Positions 1-10,349 of a stretch of DNA of 64,000 nucleotides are shown piece after piece. Each line of letters begins with the position of its first letter. The stretch's first letter is position 1. The DNA comes from Streptomyces tendae (GTDB lineage: Bacteria; Actinomycetota; Actinomycetes; Streptomycetales; Streptomycetaceae), in assembly GCF_014650435.1 (NCBI RefSeq), contig NZ_BMUY01000014.1:1-64000 (forward strand). Direction: 5' to 3'. The notes under the pieces were generated by a model that was not told where the DNA came from, made no database searches, and worked only from the letters and a program-made list of their open reading frames with translations. The position numbers and the translations under genes were made by a program.

Positions 1-257
1 GTTCTCAAGGAACGGACGCTTCCTTTGTACTCACCCTCTCGGGCTTTCCTCCGGGCGCTTCCCTTCGGTCTTGCGTTTCCGACTCTATCAGATCTTTTCG
101 ATCCGATTTCCTCGGTGCTTTCCAGGTTCCCGCTTTCGCGTTTCCCTTTCCGGCGGTTCCGACTTTATCAGAGATTCTGAGTCGGAATTTCCGCCCTCCG
201 GGGCGGCTCCGGACCACGAAGTGATCGGGTGCCCGTCCGAGCGGAGATGTAAACGTA
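1..257 (-). promoter_or_regulatory. Upstream leader/promoter region of a ribosomal RNA operon
   Basis: Read on the minus strand, this stretch ends in GTCCGTTCCTTGAGAAC, which I recognise as the leader upstream of Streptomyces 16S rRNA genes; the rRNA gene itself would lie beyond base 1. Two direct repeats, TCTGATAGAGTCGGAA (about 76-91) and TCTGATAAAGTCGGAA (about 156-171), each contain a TANNNT hexamer (TAGAGT, TAAAGT) that could be a -10 box or part of a processing signal. Streptomyces rRNA operons are known to have several tandem promoters. The open reading frames here look spurious. The assignment rests on remembered leader sequence, not an alignment. Confidence 0.72.
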
Positions 258-301
258 CTGGAGCGGGGCGCCCCGATGCAAATCGGGGCGCCCCGCTCCA
301 G
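258..301 (-). terminator. Terminator hairpin downstream of rnj
   Basis: A perfect 20-bp inverted repeat (258-277 with 282-301) around a GCAA loop starts 30 bases past the rnj stop codon. Actinobacterial terminators often lack a U-tract, as here. It separates the RNase J gene from the rRNA leader transcribed in the same direction. Confidence 0.8.
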
Positions 302-330
302 GTTGGCGCTGTCGATGGTCCGACGGCCCG

Positions 331-2016
<1,686 letters not shown>

Positions 2017-2034
2017 AAGACTCTCCTCACCACA

Positions 2035-2064
2035 CGCGCCACGTACCGGTGGGCACGTGGCGCG
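2035..2064 (-). other. Hairpin in the rnj leader
   Basis: A perfect 10-bp inverted repeat (2035-2044 with 2055-2064) with a 10-nt loop sits 18 bases upstream of the rnj start codon and after the dapA stop. It could be a weak dapA terminator, a transcript stabiliser or an RNase processing site. The sequence does not decide between these. Confidence 0.5.
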
Positions 2065-2169
2065 CGTGACGTTCGTGCAGAAGCAGTTGCCGTATGGGGT
2101 GCGGGCACCGGTGGCCCGCCTATTCAGTTGTGAAGTCCGTCCGGTCGTGCGGTGGTGCGAAGTCTGTTG

Positions 2170-3069
2170 TCAGAGCTGTACCCCGCCGGCGGCAAGATCG
2201 ATCTTGAGCTGCTCGGTTTCCTCGGGCGTGAGGCCCACCATGGGGGCGCGCAGTGGTCCGGCGGGCAGGCCCTGGAGGGCGAGCGCGGCCTTGGTGGTCA
2301 TGACGCCCTGGGTGCGGAACATGCCGGTGAAGACGGAGAGCAGCTTCTGGTGGATCTCCAGGGCCTTCTGTACGTCACCGGCGACGAACGCGTCCACCAT
2401 GGCGCGCAGCTCGGGGGTGACGACGTGGCCGACGACCGAGACGAAGCCGACCGCGCCCACGGAGAGCAGCGGCAGGTTCAGCATGTCGTCGCCGGAGTAC
2501 CAGGCGAGGCCGGAGCGCGCGATGGCCCAGCTGGCCCGGCCGAGGTCGCCCTTCGCGTCCTTGTTGGCGACGATCCGCGGGTGCTCCGCGAGGCGGACCA
2601 GGGTCTCGGTGTTGATCGGGACGCCGCTGCGGCCGGGGATGTCGTAGAGCATGACCGGCAGCCCGGCGGCGTCGGCGATGGCCGTGAAGTGCAGGTACAG
2701 GCCCTCCTGCGGGGGCTTGTTGTAGTACGGCGTGACGAGCAGCAGGCCGTGGGCGCCGACGCGCTCGGCGGCGCGGGCCAGCTCGATGCTGTGCTGGGTG
2801 TTGTTCGTGCCCACTCCGGCGACGACGTGCGCCCGGTCGCCGACGGCCTCCAGTACGGCTCGTACGAGATCCGCTTTCTCCGCGTCGCTGGTGGTCGGGG
2901 ACTCGCCGGTGGTGCCGTTGATGATCAGGCCGTCGTTGCCTGCGTCCACCAGGTGGGTGGCGAGCCGCTGGGCGCCGTCGAGGTCGAGTGCGCCGTCCGC
3001 CGTGAAGGGCGTGACCATGGCGGTGAGGACCCGCCCGAAGGGGGTCTGCGGAGTGGAGGTCGGAGCCAT
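2170..3069 (-). CDS. dapA: 4-hydroxy-tetrahydrodipicolinate synthase
   Basis: A 299-aa TIM-barrel class I aldolase that condenses pyruvate with aspartate semialdehyde in lysine and diaminopimelate synthesis. The signature GLIINGTTGESPT (about 47-59) binds substrate, YY (115-116) and Y142 are the catalytic tyrosines, and K170 in VANKDAKGDL is the Schiff-base lysine. The length is normal. It lies between thyX and rnj on the same strand. dapB, the next pathway enzyme, is about 2.6 kb away in the pnp operon, so two lysine-pathway genes are close but not in one transcript. Streptomyces often carry more than one dapA paralogue. Confidence 0.94.
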   Translation of the reverse strand: MAPTSTPQTPFGRVLTAMVTPFTADGALDLDGAQRLATHLVDAGNDGLIINGTTGESPTTSDAEKADLVRAVLEAVGDRAHVVAGVGTNNTQHSIELARAAERVGAHGLLLVTPYYNKPPQEGLYLHFTAIADAAGLPVMLYDIPGRSGVPINTETLVRLAEHPRIVANKDAKGDLGRASWAIARSGLAWYSGDDMLNLPLLSVGAVGFVSVVGHVVTPELRAMVDAFVAGDVQKALEIHQKLLSVFTGMFRTQGVMTTKAALALQGLPAGPLRAPMVGLTPEETEQLKIDLAAGGVQL

Positions 3070-3142
3070 GGGTTACACGCTACTCGTTGCTCAGGGCGGG
3101 GTCTGCCCTCGGGGGAGGCGGCAGGTCGGAACGGAAGTGGAG

Positions 3143-3180
3143 CCCGGCACTGCCTGCTCGGGGGTTCAAGCAGTGCCGGG
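3143..3180 (-). terminator. Hairpin downstream of thyX
   Basis: An 11-bp perfect inverted repeat (3143-3153 with 3170-3180) with a 16-nt loop lies between the thyX stop and the dapA start. It probably ends or attenuates the thyX transcript before dapA. Confidence 0.55.
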
Positions 3181-3295
3181 TCCCTTTGATCAGGCTAGAT
3201 GAACTTCTCCAACCGCCGCAATCCGGACACTTCGGATGGTTGAACCGTACATCTGTGCCCGGGCGGGACGGCCGGAGACCGGAGGCCGGGCTCCG

Positions 3296-4036
3296 TTACG
3301 GCGCGACGCGGCCGTTGGCGTTGAAGGCGGCGTGGGTGAGCGGCATGAGGCGGGACCACTCCGCCTCCATCTTCTCGCCGACCATCTCGATCTCCCGCTG
3401 CGGGAAGGAGGGCACCTTCGCCAGCTCGTGCTGGGTGCGCAGGCCCAGGAAGTGCATCAGCGAGCGGGCGTTGCAGGTGGCGTACATCGACGAGTACAGG
3501 CCGACGGGGAGCACCGCGCGGGCCACCTCGCGGGCGACGCCGGCGGCGAGCATCCGCTGGTACGTCGCGTAGGCCTGGCGGTAGGAGTCCTCCATCGCGT
3601 CGCCGACCAGCTCGTGCTGCTCGGGGGTGCCCTCGACGAAGACGTACTTGCCGGGGCGGCCCTGCTGCACCAGCTTGCGGGAGGCGTCCGGCACGTAGAA
3701 GACCGGCTGGAGCTCCCGGTAGCGGCCCGACTCCTCGTTGTAGGACCAGCCGACGCGGTGCCGCATGAACTCCCGGAAGACGAAGATCGGGGCGTTCACG
3801 AAGAAGGTCATCGAGTTGTGCTCGAACGGGCTGCCGTGCCGGTCCCGCATCAGGTAGTTGATCAGGCCCTTGGAGCGCTCCGGGTCCTTCTTCAGCTCGT
3901 CCAGGGACTGCTCCCCGGCGGTGGAGACACGGGCGGCGAACAGCACGTCGGAGTCGGTCGCGGCGCTCTTGACCAGCTCGACGGTGATGTCACTGCGGAG
4001 TTCGATCTTCGGATCGTCGGCGGGGGTGTCGGTCAC
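3296..4036 (-). CDS. thyX: Flavin-dependent thymidylate synthase
   Basis: A 246-aa FAD-dependent enzyme that methylates dUMP to dTMP with methylenetetrahydrofolate and NADPH. The ThyX signature RHRVGWSYNEES (R92-S103) matches RHRX7S, and SPFEHNSMTFFV precedes it. I chose the GTG at 4036 (product starts VTDTPADDPKIEL) because the 54 codons upstream in frame look non-coding and the family is about 230-250 aa. It is divergent from a small membrane protein gene. ThyX replaces or accompanies ThyA in actinobacteria. Confidence 0.95.
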   Translation of the reverse strand: MTDTPADDPKIELRSDITVELVKSAATDSDVLFAARVSTAGEQSLDELKKDPERSKGLINYLMRDRHGSPFEHNSMTFFVNAPIFVFREFMRHRVGWSYNEESGRYRELQPVFYVPDASRKLVQQGRPGKYVFVEGTPEQHELVGDAMEDSYRQAYATYQRMLAAGVAREVARAVLPVGLYSSMYATCNARSLMHFLGLRTQHELAKVPSFPQREIEMVGEKMEAEWSRLMPLTHAAFNANGRVAP

Positions 4037-4227
4037 GGTGTGGAGGGCCTTCCCAGTCAATCTCGGCGCTTGGCGAGGCCACTCTACGACCCGCTCAGGG
4101 GCGCCGAATGGGGCGATCGGTGCCGTGCCGCAATGAAGTCGGCGAAACAGGGCACCTGGAGGGCCGTTCGTTCGTCTGTATGAGTAACAGCACTTCATTC
4201 CAGTCCCTGAAGGGAGACGCAGTCCCT

Positions 4228-4467
4228 ATGATCCGCCGGCGTGAACCCGTGCCGTTCGCCTTCGTCGCCGAGGCCGACAGGTTCCGCAGCAATGTCACAC
4301 CCCCGCCGCGCGAGCGGGCGTCCTTCGGCCAGCTGGCCGGACGCTGGCTCCTCGGCGTCACCGTCGTCGCCGGTCTGGTCGGTTCCCTGGTGATCGGGAT
4401 GCCCGCCCTGTCGGCCGACCAGCCCTCCCCGCACAAGCAGCCGTCGCAGGCGTCCGAGGGGCGCTAG
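4228..4467 (+). CDS. Small single-pass membrane protein
   Basis: A 79-aa hypothetical protein starting MIRRREPVPFAFVAEADR, with one hydrophobic segment (about 41-60, WLLGVTVVAGLVGSLVIG) and a short polar tail. The ATG at 4228 is preceded by AAGGGAG at a longish spacing. An ATG at 4180 in the same frame would add 16 residues but has no close binding site, so the start is uncertain. It is divergent from thyX and followed by another membrane protein gene. I recognise no named family; it appears to be conserved in this position in Streptomyces. Confidence 0.7.
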   Translation: MIRRREPVPFAFVAEADRFRSNVTPPPRERASFGQLAGRWLLGVTVVAGLVGSLVIGMPALSADQPSPHKQPSQASEGR

Positions 4468-4584
4468 AGGCACACGGGCGCGGCCGGCCCGACTCCGTCC
4501 GGACCCCCGAGGGTGGTGACCGGAGACACAGGTCGGTAGCCTCACCGGGCACAACACTTGCCTTGGAACGAGTGAGGACCAGCC

Positions 4585-5139
4585 GTGCCCCTGCCCTTCC
4601 TGACGGCCGACCGCGCCTTTGACACGGCCGACGACGTCGCGCTGCCGTACGACGACCGCGACCTGTGGCGCCGGCCCTACCGGCCGGGGCCGTGGCGCGT
4701 GGGGGCGGCGGCGCTGATGCTGCTGCTCGCCTCGTTCGTCCTGTTCGCGGCGGTCATCATCGCGGCGACCGGCGGGCCGTCCTCCGCCGGGGTGGTCTTC
4801 GGCCTCGCGGTCGTCGTCATCCTCTGCGCCCTGCGGATGCTGCGCATGGGCGCGTGGGTGAGCGCGCACGGAGTGCGTCAGGTGGCCTTCTTCACCACGC
4901 GCACGGTGGCCTGGCAGCAGGTCGCCAGCCTGCGCACGGTGCAGCAGCCGGTGCGCTGGCTGGGGCTGCCGCGCACGGTGCAGGGGCAGGCGCTGCTGCT
5001 GGTGCGGCAGGGCCGGTCGGCGGAGCCCATGGCCCCGCTGCTGACCTCGCACAACTCCGACTTCCTCGCCCGCGACGGTGCCTTCAACCGGGCGGCCGAC
5101 GCGGTGGAGGCGTGGGCCGACGAGTACCGACGGGGCTGA
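4585..5139 (+). CDS. PH-like domain membrane protein
   Basis: A 184-aa protein with two adjacent membrane segments (about 39-61 and 64-85) followed by a cytosolic region whose pattern (GVRQVAFFTTRTVAWQQVASLRTV and later QGQALLLVRQG) resembles the bacterial PH domains found in actinobacterial membrane proteins. The role is unknown. The GTG at 4585 has AGGA five bases upstream. It is convergent with the TPR-like gene and shares the strong terminator between them. Confidence 0.75.
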   Translation: MPLPFLTADRAFDTADDVALPYDDRDLWRRPYRPGPWRVGAAALMLLLASFVLFAAVIIAATGGPSSAGVVFGLAVVVILCALRMLRMGAWVSAHGVRQVAFFTTRTVAWQQVASLRTVQQPVRWLGLPRTVQGQALLLVRQGRSAEPMAPLLTSHNSDFLARDGAFNRAADAVEAWADEYRRG

Positions 5140-5150
5140 CGGCCGAGAGT

Positions 5151-5202
5151 CGAAACGCCGGGGCCCGGACCGCACCACTGCGGTCCGGGCCCCGGCGTTT
5201 CG
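5151..5202. terminator. Bidirectional terminator between convergent genes
   Basis: A perfect 24-bp inverted repeat (5151-5174 with 5179-5202) closes on a 4-nt CCAC loop. It sits exactly between the plus-strand PH-like gene and the minus-strand TPR gene, and can end transcription from both sides, including the whole pnp-M16-dapB operon. Confidence 0.9.
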
Positions 5203-5214
5203 CTTGCGGTCGGG

Positions 5215-5670
5215 TCAGGCGGCCTCGACGTGCTTGCCGTCGTGCAGGGCGATCGCCCGTTGCATCGCCTTGCGGGCGCGCGGGGTGTCGCGGGCGTCGT
5301 GGTAGGCGACGGCGAGGCGGAACCAGCTGCGCCAGTCGCCGGGGGCGTCCTCCGTCTCCGCCTTGCGCAGGGCGAAGACCGCGTCGGCCGACTCGCGGTC
5401 GACTCGGCCGCTGGGGGTGCGCTTCAGCTCGTCGACGGGCAGTCCGCCCTCGGCGTCGAGTTCGGCGGCGAGGGCGTTGGCCCGGCGGACGAACTGGGTG
5501 TTCTTCCACAGGAACCACAGGCCGATCACCGGCAGGATCAGCACCGCGACGCCGAAGGTGACGGTGAGCAGGGTGCCGGTCTTGATGAGCAGGACGCCGC
5601 GGCTGCCGACCAGGGCGAAGTAGAAGACCAGGACGGCGGCCGTGACGAGGTAGGTGATCTTCGCGCGCAT
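5215..5670 (-). CDS. Membrane protein with TPR-like tail
   Basis: A 151-aa protein with two N-terminal membrane segments (about 7-23 and 33-54) and a cytosolic helical tail. The segment WRSWFRLAVAYHDARDTPRARKAMQRAIAL (about 115-144) has the small/aromatic pattern of one TPR unit. The function is unknown. It is the last gene of the minus-strand rpsO-pnp-M16-dapB block, 13 bases after dapB, and ends at the bidirectional terminator. Confidence 0.75.
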   Translation of the reverse strand: MRAKITYLVTAAVLVFYFALVGSRGVLLIKTGTLLTVTFGVAVLILPVIGLWFLWKNTQFVRRANALAAELDAEGGLPVDELKRTPSGRVDRESADAVFALRKAETEDAPGDWRSWFRLAVAYHDARDTPRARKAMQRAIALHDGKHVEAA

Positions 5671-5683
5671 CAGGGTGAGGGTC

Positions 5684-6436
5684 TCAGTTCAGGTCCAGGA
5701 AGTGTTCCAGGCCGAAGGTGAGGCCCGGGGTGGTGACCACCCGGCGGGCGCCCAGCAGGATGCCCGGCATGAAGCTGCTGTGGTGCAGGGAGTCGTGCCG
5801 GACGGTGAGGGTCTCGCCCTCGGCGCCGAGCAGGACCTCCTGGTGGGCGAGCAGGCCGCGCAGCCGGATCGCGTGCACCGGGACCCCGTCCACGTCCGCG
5901 CCGCGGGCGCCGTCCAGGGCGGTGGCAGTGGCGTCGGGCGCCGGTGCGGAGCCTGCCTTCTGCCGGGCCTGAGCGATCAGCTGGGCGGTGCGGGTGGCGG
6001 TGCCGCTGGGGGCGTCCACCTTGTTCGGGTGGTGCAGCTCGACGACCTCGACGGACTCGAAGTACGGGGCCGCGATCTGCGCGAACTTCATGGTCAGCAC
6101 GGCGCCGATGGAGAAGTTCGGCGCGATGAGCACGCCGGTCCCCGGGGCGGCGTCGAGCCACGCGTTCAGCTGCGCGAGGCGCTCGTCGGTCCAGCCGGTG
6201 GTGCCGACGACGGCGTGGATGCCGTGGCGCACGCAGTAGTCGAGGTTGTCCATCACCGAGGCGGGGGTGGTCAGCTCGACGGCGACCTGGGCGCCGGTCT
6301 CGGCCAGCGCCTCCAGGCTGTCGCCCCGGCCGAGGGCGGCGACCAGCTCCATGTCCTCGGCGGCCTCGACCGCCCGTACCGCCTCGGAGCCGATCCGGCC
6401 CTTGGCACCGAGGACGGCCACGCGCAGCTTGCTCAT
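5684..6436 (-). CDS. dapB: 4-hydroxy-tetrahydrodipicolinate reductase
   Basis: A 250-aa NAD(P)H-dependent reductase, the step after DapA in lysine and diaminopimelate synthesis. The N-terminal Rossmann motif GAKGRIG (10-16) binds the nucleotide, and the catalytic signature ELHHPNKVDAPSGTA (about 132-146) contains the conserved His pair and lysine. The length is normal. It is co-directional with the M16 peptidase gene 39 bases upstream and the TPR protein gene 13 bases downstream. Confidence 0.96.
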   Translation of the reverse strand: MSKLRVAVLGAKGRIGSEAVRAVEAAEDMELVAALGRGDSLEALAETGAQVAVELTTPASVMDNLDYCVRHGIHAVVGTTGWTDERLAQLNAWLDAAPGTGVLIAPNFSIGAVLTMKFAQIAAPYFESVEVVELHHPNKVDAPSGTATRTAQLIAQARQKAGSAPAPDATATALDGARGADVDGVPVHAIRLRGLLAHQEVLLGAEGETLTVRHDSLHHSSFMPGILLGARRVVTTPGLTFGLEHFLDLN

Positions 6437-6475
6437 GTCACACGCTTCCTTCTCGAACTTTTCGCAACGGGACCG

Positions 6476-7855
6476 TCAGGCGACGGCGTCGTGCAGCCGG
6501 GACGCCTGCTTGTCCTTGAGCGGGCCGATGACCGACAGGGACGGCCGTCGGCCCAGGACGTCGCGGGCGACGGCGCGGACGTCGTCCGGCGTGACCGAGG
6601 CTATCCGGGCCAGCATGTCATCGACCGACATCTGCTCGCCCCAGCACAGCTCGCTCTTGCCGATACGGTTCATCAGCGCGCCCGTGTCCTCCAGGCCGAG
6701 GACCGTGGAGCCCTGGAGCTGGCCGACGGCGCGGCCGATCTCGTCGTCGGTGAGGCCGTGCTCGGCGACGTGGTCCAGCTCGTCGCGGCAGATCTTGAGC
6801 ACGTCGTGCACCTGGGAGGGCCGGCAGCCCGCGTACACGCCGAAGAGGCCGCAGTCGGCGAAGCCGGACGTGTACGAGTACACGCTGTAGGCCAGGCCGC
6901 GCTTCTCCCGGACCTCCTGGAACAGCCGCGAGGACATGCCGCCGCCGAGGGCAGTGTTGAGGACGCCCATGGCCCAGCGGCGCTCGTCGGTGCGGGCCAG
7001 GCCCGGCATGCCGAGGATGACGTGGGCCTGCTCGGTCTTGCGGCCGATCAGCTCGACGCGGCCCGCGGCCCGGACGGTGCGCCGGCCGTCGCGCGGGGCG
7101 AGCGGCTGGGCCACCGGGTCCCTGAGGGCGCCGGCCTTCTCGAAGGCGGCGCGGACCTGGCGTACGACCTTGTTGTGGTCGACGTTGCCGGCCGCGGCGA
7201 CCACCAGGTGGGTGGGGTCGTAGTGCTTCTTGTAGAAGCGGCGGATGCGGTCGGCGGTGAGGGCGTTGACCGTGTCGACGGTGCCGAGGACGGGGCGGCC
7301 CAGCGCGTTGTCGCCGAACATGGTGTGCGCGAACAGGTCGTGCACGCAGTCCCCGGGGTCGTCCTCGGTCATCGCGATCTCTTCGAGGATGGCGCCGCGC
7401 TCGACGTCGACGTCCTCCTCCTGGATCAGCGAGCCGGTCAGCATGTCGCAGACCACGTCGATGGCGAGCGGCAGGTCGGTGTCGAGCACGCGCGCGTAGT
7501 AGCACGTGTACTCCTTCGCCGTGAACGCGTTCATCTCGCCGCCGACCGCGTCGATGGCGGAGGAGATGTCCAGGGCGCTGCGCTTGCGGGTGCCCTTGAA
7601 GAGCAGGTGCTCCAGGTAGTGGGTGGCGCCGTTCAGGGCGGGGGTCTCGTCGCGGGAGCCGACGTGGGCCCAGATGCCGAAGGTCGCCGAGCGGACCGAG
7701 GGCAGGGTCTCGGTGACGACGCGCAGGCCGCCGGGGAGGGTCGTCCTGCGGACCGTGCCGATGCCGTGCTCGCCCTTGATGAGCGTTTGGGTACGGGCGA
7801 CGGCCCGCGCCTCCGAGGAGGTGCGGGCCGTCGCCTTGGCGCTACGGGACGTCAC
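6476..7855 (-). CDS. M16 family zinc metallopeptidase
   Basis: A 459-aa pitrilysin-family peptidase (the mitochondrial processing peptidase-like subfamily). The inverted zinc motif HYLEH (H79, E82, H83) is intact, and the downstream region around ARVLDTDLPLAIDVVCDML and VERGAILEEI supplies the third zinc-ligand glutamate. The second half has the usual catalytically silent M16 fold. Its GTG start overlaps the pnp stop (GTGA), so the two are translationally coupled. Substrates are not known; the position right after pnp is conserved in streptomycetes. Confidence 0.93.
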   Translation of the reverse strand: MTSRSAKATARTSSEARAVARTQTLIKGEHGIGTVRRTTLPGGLRVVTETLPSVRSATFGIWAHVGSRDETPALNGATHYLEHLLFKGTRKRSALDISSAIDAVGGEMNAFTAKEYTCYYARVLDTDLPLAIDVVCDMLTGSLIQEEDVDVERGAILEEIAMTEDDPGDCVHDLFAHTMFGDNALGRPVLGTVDTVNALTADRIRRFYKKHYDPTHLVVAAAGNVDHNKVVRQVRAAFEKAGALRDPVAQPLAPRDGRRTVRAAGRVELIGRKTEQAHVILGMPGLARTDERRWAMGVLNTALGGGMSSRLFQEVREKRGLAYSVYSYTSGFADCGLFGVYAGCRPSQVHDVLKICRDELDHVAEHGLTDDEIGRAVGQLQGSTVLGLEDTGALMNRIGKSELCWGEQMSVDDMLARIASVTPDDVRAVARDVLGRRPSLSVIGPLKDKQASRLHDAVA

Positions 7856-10068
7856 TGGTCGGCGTCGTCCTTCTTGTCGTCGCCCTCTTCGCCCTCGATG
7901 ACGGGGATGAGGGAGAGCTTGCCGCGGGAGTCGATCTCGGCGATCTCGACCTGGACCTTGGCGCCCACGCCGAGCACGTCCTCGACGTTCTCCACGCGCT
8001 TGCCGCCGGCGAGCTTGCGGATCTGCGAGATGTGCAGCAGACCGTCCTTGCCGGGCAGCAGGGAGACGAACGCGCCGAAGGTGGTCGTCTTGACGACCGT
8101 GCCCAGGTAGCGCTCGCCGACCTCGGGCATGGTCGGGTTGGCGATGCCGTTGATCGTGGCGCGCGCGGCCTCGGCCTGCGAGCCCTGAGCGGCACCGATG
8201 TAGATGGTGCCGTCGTCCTCGATCGTGATGTCGGCGCCCGTGTCCTCCTGGATCTGGTTGATCATCTTGCCCTTGGGGCCGATGACCTCACCGATCTTGT
8301 CGACGGGGATCTTCACGGTGATGATCCGCGGCGCGTTCGGGGACATCTCGTCCGGCGTGTCGATCGCTTCCATCATCACGTCGAGGATGTGGAGGCGGGC
8401 GTCACGGGCCTGCTTGAGGGCTGCGGCCAGGACGGAGGCGGGGATGCCGTCCAGCTTGGTGTCGAGCTGGAGGGCGGTCACGAACTCCTTGGTACCGGCG
8501 ACCTTGAAGTCCATGTCGCCGAAGGCGTCCTCCGCACCGAGGATGTCGGTGAGGGCGACGTAGTGCGTCTCGCCGTTGATCTCCTGGGAGATCAGGCCCA
8601 TGGCGATACCGGCGACGGGGGCCTTCAGCGGCACACCGGCGTTCAGCAGCGACATGGTGGAGGCGCAGACCGAGCCCATGGACGTCGAGCCGTTGGAGCC
8701 GAGGGCCTCGGACACCTGGCGGATCGCGTAGGGGAACTCCTCACGCGTCGGCAGCACCGGCACGATGGCGCGCTCGGCGAGGGCGCCATGGCCGATCTCG
8801 CGGCGCTTCGGGGAGCCGACGCGGCCGGTCTCGCCGACGGAGTACGGCGGGAAGTTGTAGTTGTGCATGTAGCGCTTGCGGGTCACCGGGGAGAGGGTGT
8901 CCAGCTGCTGCTCCATGCGGAGCATGTTCAGGGTGGTGACGCCCAGGATCTGGGTCTCGCCACGCTCGAACAGGGCGGAGCCGTGCACACGCGGGATGGC
9001 CTCGACCTCGGCGGCCAGGGTGCGGATGTCGGTGACACCGCGGCCGTCGATGCGCTTCTTCTCCTTGATGACGCGCTCGCGCACCAGGGACTTGGTCAGC
9101 GCGCGGTACGCGGCGGAGATCTCCTTCTCGCGGCCCTCGAACTCCGGCAGGAGCTTCTCGGCGGCGAGGCCCTTGACGCGGTCCAGCTCGGCCTCGCGCT
9201 CCTGCTTGCCGGCGATGGTGAGCGCCTGCGTCAGCTCGGGCTTGACGGCGCCGGTCAGCGCCTCGAGGACGTCGTCCTGGAAGTCCAGGAAGATCGGGAA
9301 CTCGCCGGTCGGCTTGGCGGCCTTGGCGGCGAGGTCGGCCTGGGCGCGGCACAGCACCTTGATGAAGGGCTTCGCGGCGTCCAGACCGGCGGCGACGACC
9401 TCCTCGGTGGGCGCCTCGGCGCCGCCCTCGACCAGCTTGATGGTCTTGTCGGTGGCCTCGGCCTCGACCATCATGATCGCGACGTCGCCGTCCTCCAGGA
9501 CGCGGCCCGCGACGACCATGTCGAAGACGGCGTCCTCGAGCTCGGTGTGCGTCGGGAAGGCCACCCACTGGCCGCGGATCAGCGCGACGCGAACGCCGCC
9601 GATCGGGCCGGAGAAGGGCAGGCCGGCCAGCTGCGTGGACGCGGAGGCGGCGTTGATCGCCACGACGTCGTACAGGTGGTCGGGGTTGAGGGCCATGATC
9701 GTCGCGACGACCTGGATCTCGTTGCGCAGGCCCTTCTTGAAGGACGGGCGCAGCGGGCGGTCGATCAGGCGGCAGGTGAGGACGGCGTCCTCGGAGGGGC
9801 GGCCCTCACGACGGAAGAAGCTGCCGGGGATCTTGCCGGCGGCGTACATCCGCTCCTCGACGTCCACCGTGAGCGGGAAGAAGTCGAGCTGGTCCTTCGG
9901 GTTCTTGGAGGCGCTGGTGGCCGACAGCACCATGGTGTCGTCGTCCAGGTACGCCACGGCGGAACCGGCGGCCTGACGGGCCAGGCGGCCCGTCTCGAAG
10001 CGGATGGTGCGGGTGCCGAACGCGCCGTTGTCGATCACGGCTTCGGCGTAGTGGGTCTCGTTCTCCAC
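7852..10068 (-). CDS. pnp: Polyribonucleotide nucleotidyltransferase (PNPase)
   Basis: A 738-aa phosphorolytic 3'-5' exoribonuclease and RNA polymerase of mRNA decay. Two RNase PH-like domains flank an all-helical linker, then comes a KH domain (IGEVIGPKGKMINQIQ) and an S1 domain (GTVVKTTTFGAFVSLLPG). The tail is acidic (GEEGDDKKDDADQ). In Streptomyces it was first described as gpsI; its suggested ppGpp-synthetic role was later disputed. It follows rpsO with a hairpin in between and overlaps the M16 gene by 4 bases. Confidence 0.97.
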   Translation of the reverse strand: MENETHYAEAVIDNGAFGTRTIRFETGRLARQAAGSAVAYLDDDTMVLSATSASKNPKDQLDFFPLTVDVEERMYAAGKIPGSFFRREGRPSEDAVLTCRLIDRPLRPSFKKGLRNEIQVVATIMALNPDHLYDVVAINAASASTQLAGLPFSGPIGGVRVALIRGQWVAFPTHTELEDAVFDMVVAGRVLEDGDVAIMMVEAEATDKTIKLVEGGAEAPTEEVVAAGLDAAKPFIKVLCRAQADLAAKAAKPTGEFPIFLDFQDDVLEALTGAVKPELTQALTIAGKQEREAELDRVKGLAAEKLLPEFEGREKEISAAYRALTKSLVRERVIKEKKRIDGRGVTDIRTLAAEVEAIPRVHGSALFERGETQILGVTTLNMLRMEQQLDTLSPVTRKRYMHNYNFPPYSVGETGRVGSPKRREIGHGALAERAIVPVLPTREEFPYAIRQVSEALGSNGSTSMGSVCASTMSLLNAGVPLKAPVAGIAMGLISQEINGETHYVALTDILGAEDAFGDMDFKVAGTKEFVTALQLDTKLDGIPASVLAAALKQARDARLHILDVMMEAIDTPDEMSPNAPRIITVKIPVDKIGEVIGPKGKMINQIQEDTGADITIEDDGTIYIGAAQGSQAEAARATINGIANPTMPEVGERYLGTVVKTTTFGAFVSLLPGKDGLLHISQIRKLAGGKRVENVEDVLGVGAKVQVEIAEIDSRGKLSLIPVIEGEEGDDKKDDADQ

Positions 10069-10303
10069 TAGTGGTTTCTCCGATGCTTGTCGTCTTTTGT
10101 CCCGCCCGCCCGTGTGGCGGAGGGGACGGTGCCGGAGAAGCGTCCGTGCAATGCGGGCCGGTCTTCGATCGAAGCACCCGGGGATCTGCCCCCGGGGGCC
10201 ACTACCGAGGACCGGCGGCGGCGGTGCGGTCCGCTTCTCCTCGTACGTCTTGTTCTTCTGTTACCACACTACAAAGGGGCGGCGACAGCGCGCACGTACA
10301 GCA

Positions 10304-10340
10304 AAGGGAGCGGCCCCCTTACGTTGGGAACCGCTCCCTT
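10304..10340 (-). other. rpsO-pnp intergenic hairpin
   Basis: A 10-bp inverted repeat (10304-10313 AAGGGAGCGG with 10331-10340 CCGCTCCCTT) starts 9 bases after the rpsO stop. In S. coelicolor the rpsO-pnp intergenic region contains a hairpin cut by RNase III and acting as a partial terminator, with separate pnp promoters downstream. The same layout is seen here, with about 235 bp left for pnp promoters. Cleavage is inferred. Confidence 0.7.
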
Positions 10341-10349
10341 CACGGCGTG

